A DNA stretch of 64,000 nt from NCBI GenBank assembly GCA_965216645.1, contig CBDCGJ010000047.1:62001-126000 (forward strand), in the 5' to 3' direction. The DNA comes from CBDCGJ01 sp965216645 (lineage in GTDB: Bacteria; Pseudomonadota; Alphaproteobacteria; GCA-2731375). This document shows, piece after piece, positions 1 to 7,674 of this stretch. The stretch's first letter is position 1; each line of letters starts with the position of its first letter. The notes beneath the pieces were generated by a model, which saw only the letters and a list, made by a program, of their open reading frames with translations, searched no databases and was not told the origin of the DNA. The position numbers and the translations under genes are program-made.

Positions 1-655
1 CCGCCTCGCGCCAATCCAGGTCGCGGCCGGCGGTCAACTCGGCCGTTTCCATCTCCCGCTGCAGGATCACGCAATGGTCCGGCTTGTGCGCGGACAGATC
101 GATGGCGCCGTCGAGCAGGGGTTTGTATTCGACGATGCGGCCGGGCTCGATACCGCAGGAGGCGGAGAGAATGACTTTCGGCTTGGCGTCGTCGATCCGG
201 GTCGCCAGCTCGTTGGACGCAAAGCCGCCGAAGACCACGGAATGCACCGCGCCGATGCGGGCGCAGGCCAGCATGGCGATGGCGGTTTCCGGGATCATCG
301 GCATGTAGATGATCACCCGGTCACCCTTCTCGACGCCGAGGCCGCGTAGCATGCCGGCGGTGCGCGCCGTTGCGTCCCGCAACTCCGCGTAGCTGATCGA
401 TTTGATGGTGTCGGTGACCGGGGAATCGTAAACGATTGCCGCCTGATCGCCGCGGCCGGCCTCGACATGGCGGTCGACGGCGTTATAGCAGGTGTTGGTC
501 TCCGCACCAACGAACCAGCGGTAGAAGGGCGGGTTGCTGTCGTCCAGCACCTTGTCCCAGCGTTTGTACCAGTGTACCTCTTCCGCTGCCTCGGCCCAGA
601 ATGCCGCCGGGTCCCGTTGCCAGGCACCATAGACGTCGTCGTAATTGCGGGTCAT
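1..655 (-). CDS. prpE: Propionyl-CoA synthetase, N-terminal part (runs off the window)
   Basis: Acyl-adenylate-forming ligase that activates propionate, or acetate, to its CoA ester in the cytoplasm. About 218 N-terminal residues are visible: an acetyl-CoA-synthetase-type N-terminus (YDDVYGAWQRDPAAFW), then WYKRWDKVLDDSNPPFYRWF, which is typical of PrpE-like enzymes, and the core stretch GDRVIIYMPMIPETAIAMLA followed by GAVHSVVFGGFA. The catalytic adenylation motif and C-terminal lid lie outside the window. The start at 655 is preferred because an AGGGA Shine-Dalgarno sits about nine bases upstream; an in-frame ATG at 670 lacks one. The gene is divergent from the next acyl-CoA synthetase. PrpE is favoured over AcsA because of the N-terminal wording, but acetate specificity cannot be excluded. 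Confidence 0.85.
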   Translation of the reverse strand, partial: MTRNYDDVYGAWQRDPAAFWAEAAEEVHWYKRWDKVLDDSNPPFYRWFVGAETNTCYNAVDRHVEAGRGDQAAIVYDSPVTDTIKSISYAELRDATARTAGMLRGLGVEKGDRVIIYMPMIPETAIAMLACARIGAVHSVVFGGFASNELATRIDDAKPKVILSASCGIEPGRIVEYKPLLDGAIDLSAHKPDHCVILQREMETAELTAGRDLDWREA

Positions 656-827
656 CGTCTCATCCCTCATGCGCGTCGCGAAGACCCAGTTATTGCCCAA
701 AACCACTGGCTAATGAAAGAGTGAATCGGTGCGGCATTTTCCCTACCGCCGGTCAGGTCAACTTGCTATGAGTCCGGTCGACGCGGCGAACGCCGATCCC
801 GAGCAATGCGGCTGGAGTGCGAAGACC

Positions 828-2459
828 ATGAGCCATCCTTACGAAACCGATCTGGACCAGAACCAGGCTAATTATCAGGCCTTGACGCCGTTGAGCCTGA
901 TCCAACGAACGGCGGCGGTCTATCCGCAGCGGCCGGCCGTCATTCACGGTCAGATCCGCCGCGATTGGGGCGAGACCTATGGACGCTGCCGGCGCCTGGC
1001 CAGCGCGTTGGCGAAACGGGGCGTCGGCAAGGGCGACACGGTGGCGATCATGTCGCCGAACACCCCGGCCATGTTCGAGGCCCATTTCGGCGTGCCGGCG
1101 ACCGGCGCCGTGCTGAACGCCCTCAACTATCGCCTGGATGCTGCCAATCTCGCCTTCATCCTCGACCATGGCGAGGCCAAGGTGCTGCTCACCGACACCG
1201 AGTTCGCGCCGGTTATCGAGCAGGCGCTGGCCCAGGCGTCGGTGTCGCCCCTGGTCATCGACATCGCCGATCCGGAGTTCACTGGCGAGGGCGGCCGCCT
1301 CGGCGAAATGGAGTATGAGGAGTTCCTGGCCACTGGCGATGAGGACGGCGTCTGGCAGCTGCCGACGGACGAGTGGCAGGCGATCACGCTCAATTATACC
1401 TCCGGCACCACGGGTAATCCGAAAGGCGTGGTCTATCACCATCGCGGCGCCTATCTGAACGCGCTCGGCAATGTGATCTCCTGGCATATGCCGGCGCATC
1501 CGATCTATCTCTGGACCCTGCCGATGTTTCACTGCAACGGCTGGTGCTTCCCCTGGACCCTGGCCGCCACCGCCGGGGTCAATGTCTGCCTGCGCAACGT
1601 CATCGCCAAGGACATCTATGACGCCATCGCCGACCATAAGGTCAGCCATCTCTGCGGCGCGCCGATCGTCATGCAGCTGATCTCCGGCGCCGGCGCGGAC
1701 GACAAGCGGGCGTTCGATCATAAGGTGGAGATGATGACCGCCGCCGCGCCGCCGCCGGCCGCGGTGTTGGAGGAGATGGCGCGCCAGGGCTTCAACGTCA
1801 CCCATGTCTACGGCCTGACGGAGACCTACGGCCCCTGCATCGTCAATGCCTGGCAGGCGGAATGGGATGACCTGCCGCCGGCGGAGCAGGCCCGCGAGAA
1901 GGCGCGCCAGGGCGTGCCCTACGAAGTGCAGGAAGGCCTGATGATCGCCGATCCGGAGACCCTGGAACCTTTGCCGAAGGACGGCGAGAGCATCGGCGAG
2001 GTGATGATGCGCGGCAATATCGTCATGCGCGGCTATCTGAAGAACCCGAGCGCGTCCGAGGAAGCTTTCGCCGGCGGCTGGTTCCATTCCGGCGACCTCG
2101 GCGTCTGGCATCCGAACGGCTATATCGAGCTGAAGGACCGCTCCAAGGACATCATCATTTCCGGCGGCGAGAACATCTCCTCCATCGAGGTCGAGGACTG
2201 CATCTACGCCCACCCCGCCGTCGCCGCCGTCGCCGTCGTCGCCAAGCCCGACGAAAAATGGGGCGAAACCCCCTTGGCCTTCGTCGAACTAAAACCCGGC
2301 GAAAGCGCCAGCGCCGACGACATCATCGCCCACTGCCGCGCCAACATCGCCCACTACAAATGCCCCAGGGAGGTGCGGTTTTTAGAGGTGCCGAAGACCT
2401 CGACAGGGAAGATCCAGAAGTTCGTGTTACGGGACCGGGTGCGGGCGGAGGTGGGGTAG
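828..2459 (+). CDS. Acyl-CoA synthetase (AMP-binding, DmdB/medium-chain-like)
   Basis: A complete 543-residue AMP-forming acyl-CoA ligase. The adenylation signature YTSGTTGNPKG lies near residues 189-199, the A5-type motif VYGLTETYGP follows mid-protein, and the C-terminal lid carries GWFHSGDLG, ELKDRSKDIIISGGENIS and the catalytic lysine in KTSTGKIQK. The overall pattern resembles the family containing 3-methylmercaptopropionyl-CoA ligase (DmdB) and medium-chain fatty acyl-CoA ligases; the substrate cannot be fixed from sequence. The reading frame opens earlier at 729, but the family N-terminus (MSHPYETDLDQN) begins at 828 with a GGAG ten bases upstream. It is transcribed away from prpE across a short shared upstream region. 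The last 250 bases use noticeably CCC/AAA-rich codons compared with the rest of the gene. Confidence 0.88.
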   Translation: MSHPYETDLDQNQANYQALTPLSLIQRTAAVYPQRPAVIHGQIRRDWGETYGRCRRLASALAKRGVGKGDTVAIMSPNTPAMFEAHFGVPATGAVLNALNYRLDAANLAFILDHGEAKVLLTDTEFAPVIEQALAQASVSPLVIDIADPEFTGEGGRLGEMEYEEFLATGDEDGVWQLPTDEWQAITLNYTSGTTGNPKGVVYHHRGAYLNALGNVISWHMPAHPIYLWTLPMFHCNGWCFPWTLAATAGVNVCLRNVIAKDIYDAIADHKVSHLCGAPIVMQLISGAGADDKRAFDHKVEMMTAAAPPPAAVLEEMARQGFNVTHVYGLTETYGPCIVNAWQAEWDDLPPAEQAREKARQGVPYEVQEGLMIADPETLEPLPKDGESIGEVMMRGNIVMRGYLKNPSASEEAFAGGWFHSGDLGVWHPNGYIELKDRSKDIIISGGENISSIEVEDCIYAHPAVAAVAVVAKPDEKWGETPLAFVELKPGESASADDIIAHCRANIAHYKCPREVRFLEVPKTSTGKIQKFVLRDRVRAEVG

Positions 2460-2625
2460 GGGGCGGGTTGTCAGCCGAGCGTCTAACCGAGGCGGCATCA
2501 TCATATTAATGCAGACAAACGTAGCGATTGACGCTTTCGATAGGTGTTTGGAATTAATAAGAGAAATTCATAAAACGATACACTGGCCCCGAGTTTCCCT
2601 TGCGGGCAGTTAACGAGGCGTATGT

Positions 2626-3450
2626 ATGCGGGCATTGGCATTATTGATACTTTTTTTTTCAGCACAGTCAGCGTTAGCAGATAGTTCCTATAAACCGCCT
2701 TGCGAGAGAGATTTGGCCGAGACCCTGCGTTCCAGCGTCATGATCTATAACGATCATGTCATGTATCTGCCGGGCAAATTCGATTTCAGCGCCAGGGCGA
2801 TGGCGGCGGCCCATATTCCGTGTATTGACAAACTTATCGCACGGGCAAGAAAAATGGATATGTCGAAAATGCCTTATTCGGCAAATCACTTCATTGCGGA
2901 ATTGGAATGGGTGCGAGATATACTTAAACAGGATCCGAACGAAATTTTCCGTCAGGTAAAGTATTACGAGGCAGAAAAAGACGATCCTTTGGCACGTACG
3001 ATTGGGCGCTACCTGAGAATCTGGCTTTTGGAAAAAGGCTATGCACCAGTCGTTTCCGAGTACGAACAGCGCAAAACAGCGCCTGCCGAAGGTGCCGATA
3101 AAACGTCTTGCACGGAAGACTTGGCTAAAGATTTGAAGTTTGCCGTGCGTTACTTCGAACTCGTCCACAAAACTTCGCCGGGAAAAGTCGATTTTCGTGT
3201 CAAGCTGATGGCGCTGCAAAATATCGATTGTATTGACGATCTCATTGCACTGGCCGGAAAATTCGATATGTCGAGAATGCCGTATGCGGAAAAACACTTT
3301 ATTGCGGAGTTAGAGTGGGTGCGGGACGTTTCAAAACTAAGCAATGATGCAATCTATCGCCAGGTGGAACAGTACGAGGCGATGACTGATACGCCGGATG
3401 CGAAATTGTTTGCGAGTCGCCTGAGGAATTGGCTCGAGAAAAGAGATTAG
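2626..3450 (+). CDS. Secreted protein with two tandem homologous domains, unknown function
   Basis: I do not recognise a named family. The 274-residue product begins with a clear signal peptide (MRALALLILFFSAQSALA, likely cut before D19). The mature part is an internal duplication. Unit 1 (about residues 26-135) and unit 2 (about 158-272) share the order Cys-x-x-DLA, PGKxDF, a second Cys in CID, then MPY and HFIAELEWVRD, and end in an aromatic YLR/RNW helix. Each unit has two cysteines, so one disulfide per unit in the periplasm is plausible. Base composition is clearly AT-richer than the flanking genes, and the gene borders a tract of decayed fragments, which suggests horizontal acquisition. 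There is no obvious operon partner. Confidence 0.7.
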   Translation: MRALALLILFFSAQSALADSSYKPPCERDLAETLRSSVMIYNDHVMYLPGKFDFSARAMAAAHIPCIDKLIARARKMDMSKMPYSANHFIAELEWVRDILKQDPNEIFRQVKYYEAEKDDPLARTIGRYLRIWLLEKGYAPVVSEYEQRKTAPAEGADKTSCTEDLAKDLKFAVRYFELVHKTSPGKVDFRVKLMALQNIDCIDDLIALAGKFDMSRMPYAEKHFIAELEWVRDVSKLSNDAIYRQVEQYEAMTDTPDAKLFASRLRNWLEKRD

Positions 3451-3625
3451 CAGCTGGCGCTGTCCGATGCCGCCCAGTGCGCATGCTATGGCTGCGGCGG
3501 CGTGAGCACGTCACGACGTCAAGGTTTGGCGCGCGAAGCACACCGGGGCGATACCAATTTGCCTATTTTGAAGAGGTGGAAAACAAGCGAGATTGAGATC
3601 GACCGACATCCGCCTGACTGTCTTA

Positions 3626-4197
3626 TCATCCTGTTCGACCCGTACACGCCCTATACGCCTGAATGGCTTTTTTCTCAAGGAATTTGAGGATGTACACAGT
3701 TTTCTCCACATCCTTCCATTTCATTTTTAGTGAGGCCAGATACGCTTGTTTCACACGCAATTTATTCTTCATTATCCGGATTTCATCTTCAATTTTCGCA
3801 TCCGTAAGCGCTATAAAAGATTGAGCGACTATAGCGAGTGCACTGCTTCCTTGAGCAATTGTTTCAGCAACTGGACGAGAGGATCTCCAATGGCTGAAAA
3901 ATTCTATTCTCGTCTTCAGCTCTTCGATTTCTCCTTCTGTGTTTTGGATTAGCCTTTCAAGTTCTGAAAGTCGAGAATCCAATGGTATCAATTCTTCAAC
4001 GATTTCCCTCAGTTCCAGCCACAAACCAACACAGTCCTTCCCCTCGGCCCAGCATCGGCAATTGTAGTCTTCACGGGATGGCCACCGGGGGGCGGATCGT
4101 CCCACGAGAAAACTTTCCCCTCCCGCGCGGCATGATGGGGACGCACTTTGTCATCTTGTGCTGTCCGCCAAACGTATTGACCGCTTTGCATTATTTT
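3626..4197 (-). pseudogene. Remnant of phage MuF/SPP1-gp7-type head protein with coiled-coil C-terminal extension
   Basis: Two overlapping minus-strand frames join into one recognisable protein. The first (from about 4191) gives YVWRTAQDDKVRPHHA and GKVFSWDDPPPGGHP; the second continues with EDYNCRCWAEG. This is the C-terminal signature of MuF/gp7-like phage minor head proteins (R-x-x-HA, DG/EGKVF, CRC). One base is missing near 4078, where Pro-Gly-Glu would be expected. In-frame stops lie just upstream, so the N-terminal body is gone. After CRCWAE about 130 further residues follow, with heptad-rich stretches (LSELERLIQNTEGEIEELK, IEDEIRIMKNKLRVKQAYL) and a short hydrophobic segment (SSALAIVAQSFIAL). 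MuF domains in temperate phages are known carriers of C-terminal toxin or effector domains; whether this tail is one is unknown. Confidence 0.6.
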
Positions 4198-4224
4198 ATG
4201 TCCCGACTATTGGTTGGAACGTTT

Positions 4225-4270
4225 CCGCCAAGCTTGTCTGGCGGCGTTTTCCGGCCGCATTCGAGCGGCC
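4225..4270. repeat. Two adjacent short hairpins
   Basis: CCGCCA (4225-4230) pairs with TGGCGG (4239-4244), and GGCCGC (4253-4258) pairs with GCGGCC (4265-4270) around the loop ATTCGA. They lie upstream of the phage-gene remnant. Neither is followed by a T-run, so terminator function is not supported. Confidence 0.5.
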
Positions 4271-4644
4271 ATAGGGATTTTGGACGGGTACGCAGGCACG
4301 CATTTGGCGTTTCAAGGAAGTTGTCCTCCATGGTTGCTGTTCGTGAGGTAGCTAGCGGAATATGTAGGCGGTAATAGGAATATATTCAACAAAATGGAAC
4401 AAAATAGAAGTTGTTTTCTGATATAGACAGCTCATGCGGTCAGAGTATGTGGGATTTCTGCTCAATCTGGTCGGCAATACCTAGGTGAATCTCGAACCCT
4501 TCCCCTTTCCGGCTGGTTTGGCGGTTATCGAACTGCTAATGGCTTCTGCCATTTGTTGAGCGGCAAATAAATCCAGGGAATTCTTGGGAAAGAGTATGTT
4601 TTTGACATATTTGTCACTGTGGGTATTAGAATCCAAATCGTCGG

Positions 4645-4800
4645 CACTTCAATCCGGAGGGGCGGATTCCGGTGCTGCTGCTGGCCGATGGCCGCAAGAT
4701 GACCCAGTCCGGCGCCATCATCGATCTCATCGACGAGCACATGCCGGCCGCCGGCGGTTCGCTGCCCGGGAACGGGCGGAGATGCGGGATGATCCAACCG
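4645..4800 (+). pseudogene. Glutathione S-transferase N-terminal domain fragment
   Basis: The frame reads FNPEGRIPVLLLADGRKMTQ followed by SGAIIDLIDEH, which is the thioredoxin-fold GSH-binding signature of GSTs (NPxGxxPVL...DG...QSxAI). After Leu-Pro the frame shifts by one base and continues as RERAEMR, as in intact GSTs. No start codon, N-terminal strand or C-terminal helical domain is present, so this is a remnant of under 60 residues. A complete GST of a different subgroup lies elsewhere in the window (55799-56494). Confidence 0.5.
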
Positions 4801-4922
4801 ATCTCCGTGGAGAAGGCAAAAGTCGAAGCCTATATCGACGCTTAGGTCAGGTCGAATTTAAATATTAGAATTTATTGATGTAAAGAATGCCCAATGCTAT
4901 TCTCTTATCGGATGGGCATGAA

Positions 4923-4975
4923 GACCCGCTCCGACATCGGCGCACCATGGGAGATCGCGGTCGCCGGAGCGGGTC
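4923..4975. repeat. Inverted repeat, 11-bp arms
   Basis: GACCCGCTCCG (4923-4933) and its exact complement CGGAGCGGGTC (4965-4975) are separated by 31 bases. No gene is supported across it; its function is unknown. Confidence 0.45.
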
Positions 4976-5181
4976 ATCGACGTTGGCAGGCGTTACGGAC
5001 ACCCACAAGACCCCCCGGCAAGCGATGCCGCCCCGTCGACGATCTTTATTTTGCCCCGTAAACGCCTCGGGAGATGTGGTATTTGCCACATCTGGAACCG
5101 AGGTTGATGTCGACCCGACTTAAAGTCCCACCCCGCGTTTCGCGACACCGTCAAAACGGCGTATGACAATGAGGACGCCTA

Positions 5182-5262
5182 ATATCAACTTTCGATGATT
5201 GCGACCTGTTCAATGGGTCGAGATGGCCCATTGAACAGGTCGCAATCATCGAAAGTTGGTAT
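5182..5262. repeat. Long near-perfect palindrome, arms of about 36 bp
   Basis: A perfect 32-base arm at 5186-5217 is matched by its reverse complement at 5227-5258, with a nine-base spacer; pairing extends outward to 5182/5262 with one wobble position and inward by one to two pairs. It lies 14 bases beyond the stop of the EgtD-like gene. Neither strand has a T-run after the stem, so a classical intrinsic terminator is unlikely, although the folded RNA could protect the 3' end. A replication template-switch product or an assembly fold-back are alternatives. Confidence 0.85.
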
Positions 5263-5275
5263 AATCCGTCGCGGC

Positions 5276-6256
5276 TCAAGCGCGCAGGAAATGAACGCTG
5301 AACAGCCGGTCGTCGTCGACCCATACCTTTTCGGTCGTAAAGTTCGCCCGTTCGACCAAGGTTTTGAACTCCAGTACCGAGAACTTGTAGGCGTGTTGGG
5401 TATGCAGCCGTTCGCCGGCGTCGAAATGAAACCGTTGTCCGCCGATCTCGATTTGTTGTTCCCGCAGACTCTCCAATCCGATTGCCATACGCCCGACGTC
5501 GGCTTCGTAGATCGCGTAATGACGAAACCCATCCCGATCGAGTTTCGCGTCGAGGTCGCGCTGCATGCGTCCCAGCAAATTGCCGTTGAAACGGGCGCTG
5601 ACGCCGCCGGGGTCGTTATAGGCGGCCTCCAAACGCGCCGGATCTTTCTTCAAATCGACGCCGATGATCAGGCCGCCGCCGTCGAGCAGATCGCGCGCCC
5701 GGCGCAGGAACTGGATCGCCTCCTCGGGGGTGAAATTCCCGATCGTGGAGCCGGGGAAAAACCCGACGCTGGGCCCGTGCGGCCGACCGGCGGGCGGTAG
5801 CTCTATCGGCCGCATGAAATCGGCGGCGAGGGCGGTAACCATGACGTCAGGATAATCCTGGGCCAGTTCCATCGCGCCGGCGCGCAGATGATCCGAAGAG
5901 ATGTCGATCGGCACGTAAACGGCGGGATGTTCGAGCCCCGACAGCAGCAAACGGATTTTCACCGTCGCGCCGCTGCCGAACTCGACCATGCGCGCATCCG
6001 GTCCGACGAGGGTGCCGATCTCCGTCAGGTTGCGGCGCAGGATGCCGATTTCGGTCCGTGTCGGGTAATATTCGGGTAACTGGCAAACCGCTTCGAAGAA
6101 GCGGGAGCCTTCCTCGTCGTAAATATACTTGCTTGGGACGCTTTTTATCGGTCGGCTCAAGCCTTCGAAGACCGCGTCCCGGAAGGGCTGCTGCGAGGGT
6201 CGGGTATCGGTAAAGGTGAAGTTACCGCGCGCGTCGGCGGATTGTTGATCATTCAT
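5276..6256 (-). CDS. egtD: EgtD-like S-adenosylmethionine-dependent methyltransferase (histidine N-alpha-methyltransferase family)
   Basis: 326 residues, the normal length for EgtD, which trimethylates histidine to hercynine for ergothioneine synthesis. Family hallmarks are present: KYIYDEEGSRFFE (43-55), LPEYYPTRTEI (60-70), the SAM motif VEFGSGATVK (91-100) and FFPGSTIGNF (166-175), which carries the Gly and Asn that hold the substrate alpha-amino group. The C-terminal histidine-pocket motif normally reads T-E-x-S-x-K-F/Y; here it is THAYKF-like, THQ-type: LHTQHAYKF (284-292). The positions of M. smegmatis Glu282 and Ser284, which contact the imidazole, are Gln287 and Ala289. No egtB is adjacent. 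It follows the OmpA-like gene by 32 bases, probably in one transcript. It may be a histidine methyltransferase or one acting on a related amino acid. Confidence 0.82.
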   Translation of the reverse strand: MNDQQSADARGNFTFTDTRPSQQPFRDAVFEGLSRPIKSVPSKYIYDEEGSRFFEAVCQLPEYYPTRTEIGILRRNLTEIGTLVGPDARMVEFGSGATVKIRLLLSGLEHPAVYVPIDISSDHLRAGAMELAQDYPDVMVTALAADFMRPIELPPAGRPHGPSVGFFPGSTIGNFTPEEAIQFLRRARDLLDGGGLIIGVDLKKDPARLEAAYNDPGGVSARFNGNLLGRMQRDLDAKLDRDGFRHYAIYEADVGRMAIGLESLREQQIEIGGQRFHFDAGERLHTQHAYKFSVLEFKTLVERANFTTEKVWVDDDRLFSVHFLRA

Positions 6257-6288
6257 CGCTCGGTCTTTCCCCGCACGGGCGGGCGCGT

Positions 6289-7656
6289 TTAGTGCTGGGT
6301 CAGTTTGAATTCGATTCGACGATTGCGGTTTTTCGCCGCGTCGCTATCGGCCGGATCCAGAGGTTGGAATTCGCCGAAACCCGTTGCCGCCAAGCGTTTG
6401 GGTTCGATGCCTTGGGCGATCAAGAATTTGACGACGGAAATGGCCCTTGCCGTCGAGAGTTCCCAATTGGATGGGAATTCCGGCGTATTGATGGGGTCTT
6501 GATCGGTATGCCCGTCGATGCGCAGGACCCAATCCAAATCCGCGGGAATATCACCCGAAATCTCCAACAGTGTATTGGCGAGCCGGGCCAGGCTCTCCGC
6601 CCCGGCCGGCTCCAACGACGCGGAACCGGAGACGAACAGGACCTCGCTCTGAAAAACGAAGCGATCGCCGACGATCCGGATATCCTTACGCCCGCCAAGC
6701 ACCTCACGCAGGCGGCCGAAAAACTCGGAGCGGTATCGGGCCAATTCCGCAACCTTGCTGGCCAGCGCTTTATTGAGCCGGCTACCCAGGTCCTTGATCA
6801 CCGCCTGTTGTTCCAGGTCTCGTTTTTCCGACGCCTCCAGCGCCTTGTTCAGGATCTGCACTTGTAACCGCAAGGCGGCGAGCTGTTGGTTGAGAAGGGC
6901 GACTTGTCCTTCTTGTTCGGTGGTCAACTGAACAGACTCGTCGAGTTTGATTTTTAGCAAGTTAAATGCGGCGGTAAGTTCGTCGAGCTGGATATCCCGC
7001 TTCTTGACTTCAGCCTGCGCCAGCCGTGTTCGCTCCGCTTCGTCGGCCAGTTCCGCCTTCAGTTGTTTCGAGCGGTCCCGTAGCGAAAGGATCTCGCGCG
7101 CCGCGTCCCGCCGGGCGGCCTCGCTATCCTCCAGCGCGACCTTGCTGGTCTCGAGCTGGTTGGCAAGCTCGGTAATGCGGTTTTCCAACTCGTCGCGAAG
7201 GGTCCGTAACGCCAGGATATCCTCGCGCAAACTGGCGATCTCCAGCAAATGTTGGCGCACCGCTTCCTGTTGCGAGGCCGTTTGGTTTTCCAGATTGGCC
7301 AGGGTTTCCTGGCTGACCCGGTTTTCGCTTTCGAGGTTTTCAAGGCGCGTCGACAGATTGTCCCGTTCCGCCACGGCCGCCTGCAGCGAGCTGGAGAGCT
7401 GCGCGATGTTCAGCCGCAAGTCCGCGTTGGCCCGCCGCTCGAGATCCAAGAGCTCGGCCAGCTCGTTGACTTGCTGGTTCAGTTTCTCGAGCGCTTCGTC
7501 CTTGTCGGTGATCGAATGGCTGAGAATGACCTGCGCGATGACGAAGACGACGAGCAGAAAGATAATGCCCAGCAAAAGGGTTGCCAGAGCGTCGACGAAG
7601 CCGGGCCAAATATTGTTGGCTCCCGCCTGTCCGCCATGTCGTCTGCCGCGCGCCAC
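6289..7656 (-). CDS. OmpA/MotB-like peptidoglycan-binding stator protein with long coiled coil
   Basis: 455 residues. An N-terminal transmembrane helix (about 18-45, PGFVDALATLLLGIIFLLVV) carries an aspartate at residue 22, where MotB/ExbD-type proteins have their proton-carrying Asp. A long periplasmic coiled coil (about 50-300) is rich in Leu, Glu, Arg and Gln heptads. The C-terminal OmpA domain (about 325-453) has RIDGHTDQDPI, NWELSTARAISVVKFL and NRRIEFKL, which bind peptidoglycan. The start is GTG (7656). It is 18 bases downstream of the MotA-like gene, so the two proteins should form one ion-driven inner-membrane motor anchored to the wall. It is not a flagellar MotB: the coiled coil is too long and no flagellar genes are nearby. 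Confidence 0.82.
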   Translation of the reverse strand: MARGRRHGGQAGANNIWPGFVDALATLLLGIIFLLVVFVIAQVILSHSITDKDEALEKLNQQVNELAELLDLERRANADLRLNIAQLSSSLQAAVAERDNLSTRLENLESENRVSQETLANLENQTASQQEAVRQHLLEIASLREDILALRTLRDELENRITELANQLETSKVALEDSEAARRDAAREILSLRDRSKQLKAELADEAERTRLAQAEVKKRDIQLDELTAAFNLLKIKLDESVQLTTEQEGQVALLNQQLAALRLQVQILNKALEASEKRDLEQQAVIKDLGSRLNKALASKVAELARYRSEFFGRLREVLGGRKDIRIVGDRFVFQSEVLFVSGSASLEPAGAESLARLANTLLEISGDIPADLDWVLRIDGHTDQDPINTPEFPSNWELSTARAISVVKFLIAQGIEPKRLAATGFGEFQPLDPADSDAAKNRNRRIEFKLTQH

Positions 7657-7674
7657 CTGTCTCGCCCGCCGTCG

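Larger units (their letters stand above)
3451..5275. other. Gene-poor accessory tract with decayed fragments
   Basis: About 1.8 kb without a credible intact gene. It contains a frameshifted phage head-protein remnant (minus strand), two adjacent hairpins, a glutathione S-transferase fragment (plus strand), an 11-bp inverted repeat and a long palindrome just downstream of the EgtD-like gene. Short open frames elsewhere in it (for example around 3500-3700 and 4890-5120) lack ribosome-binding sites and family resemblance. Composition is mixed and partly AT-rich. It looks like an insertion and deletion hotspot between conserved chromosomal blocks. Confidence 0.6.

Noticed and set aside
753..2213. 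486-residue open frame antisense to the acyl-CoA synthetase
   Set aside because: Arg/Gly/Val-rich translation with no family resemblance; it is the complementary shadow of a GC-rich gene whose sense frame has all ligase motifs.
4887..5123. 78-residue plus-strand frame in the gene-poor tract
   Set aside because: No ribosome-binding site, Arg/Pro-rich translation, and it spans an inverted repeat; composition-driven.
5182..5262. Intrinsic terminator of the EgtD-like gene
   Set aside because: Very strong stem but no T-run on the relevant strand and far longer than normal terminators; kept as an unexplained palindrome.
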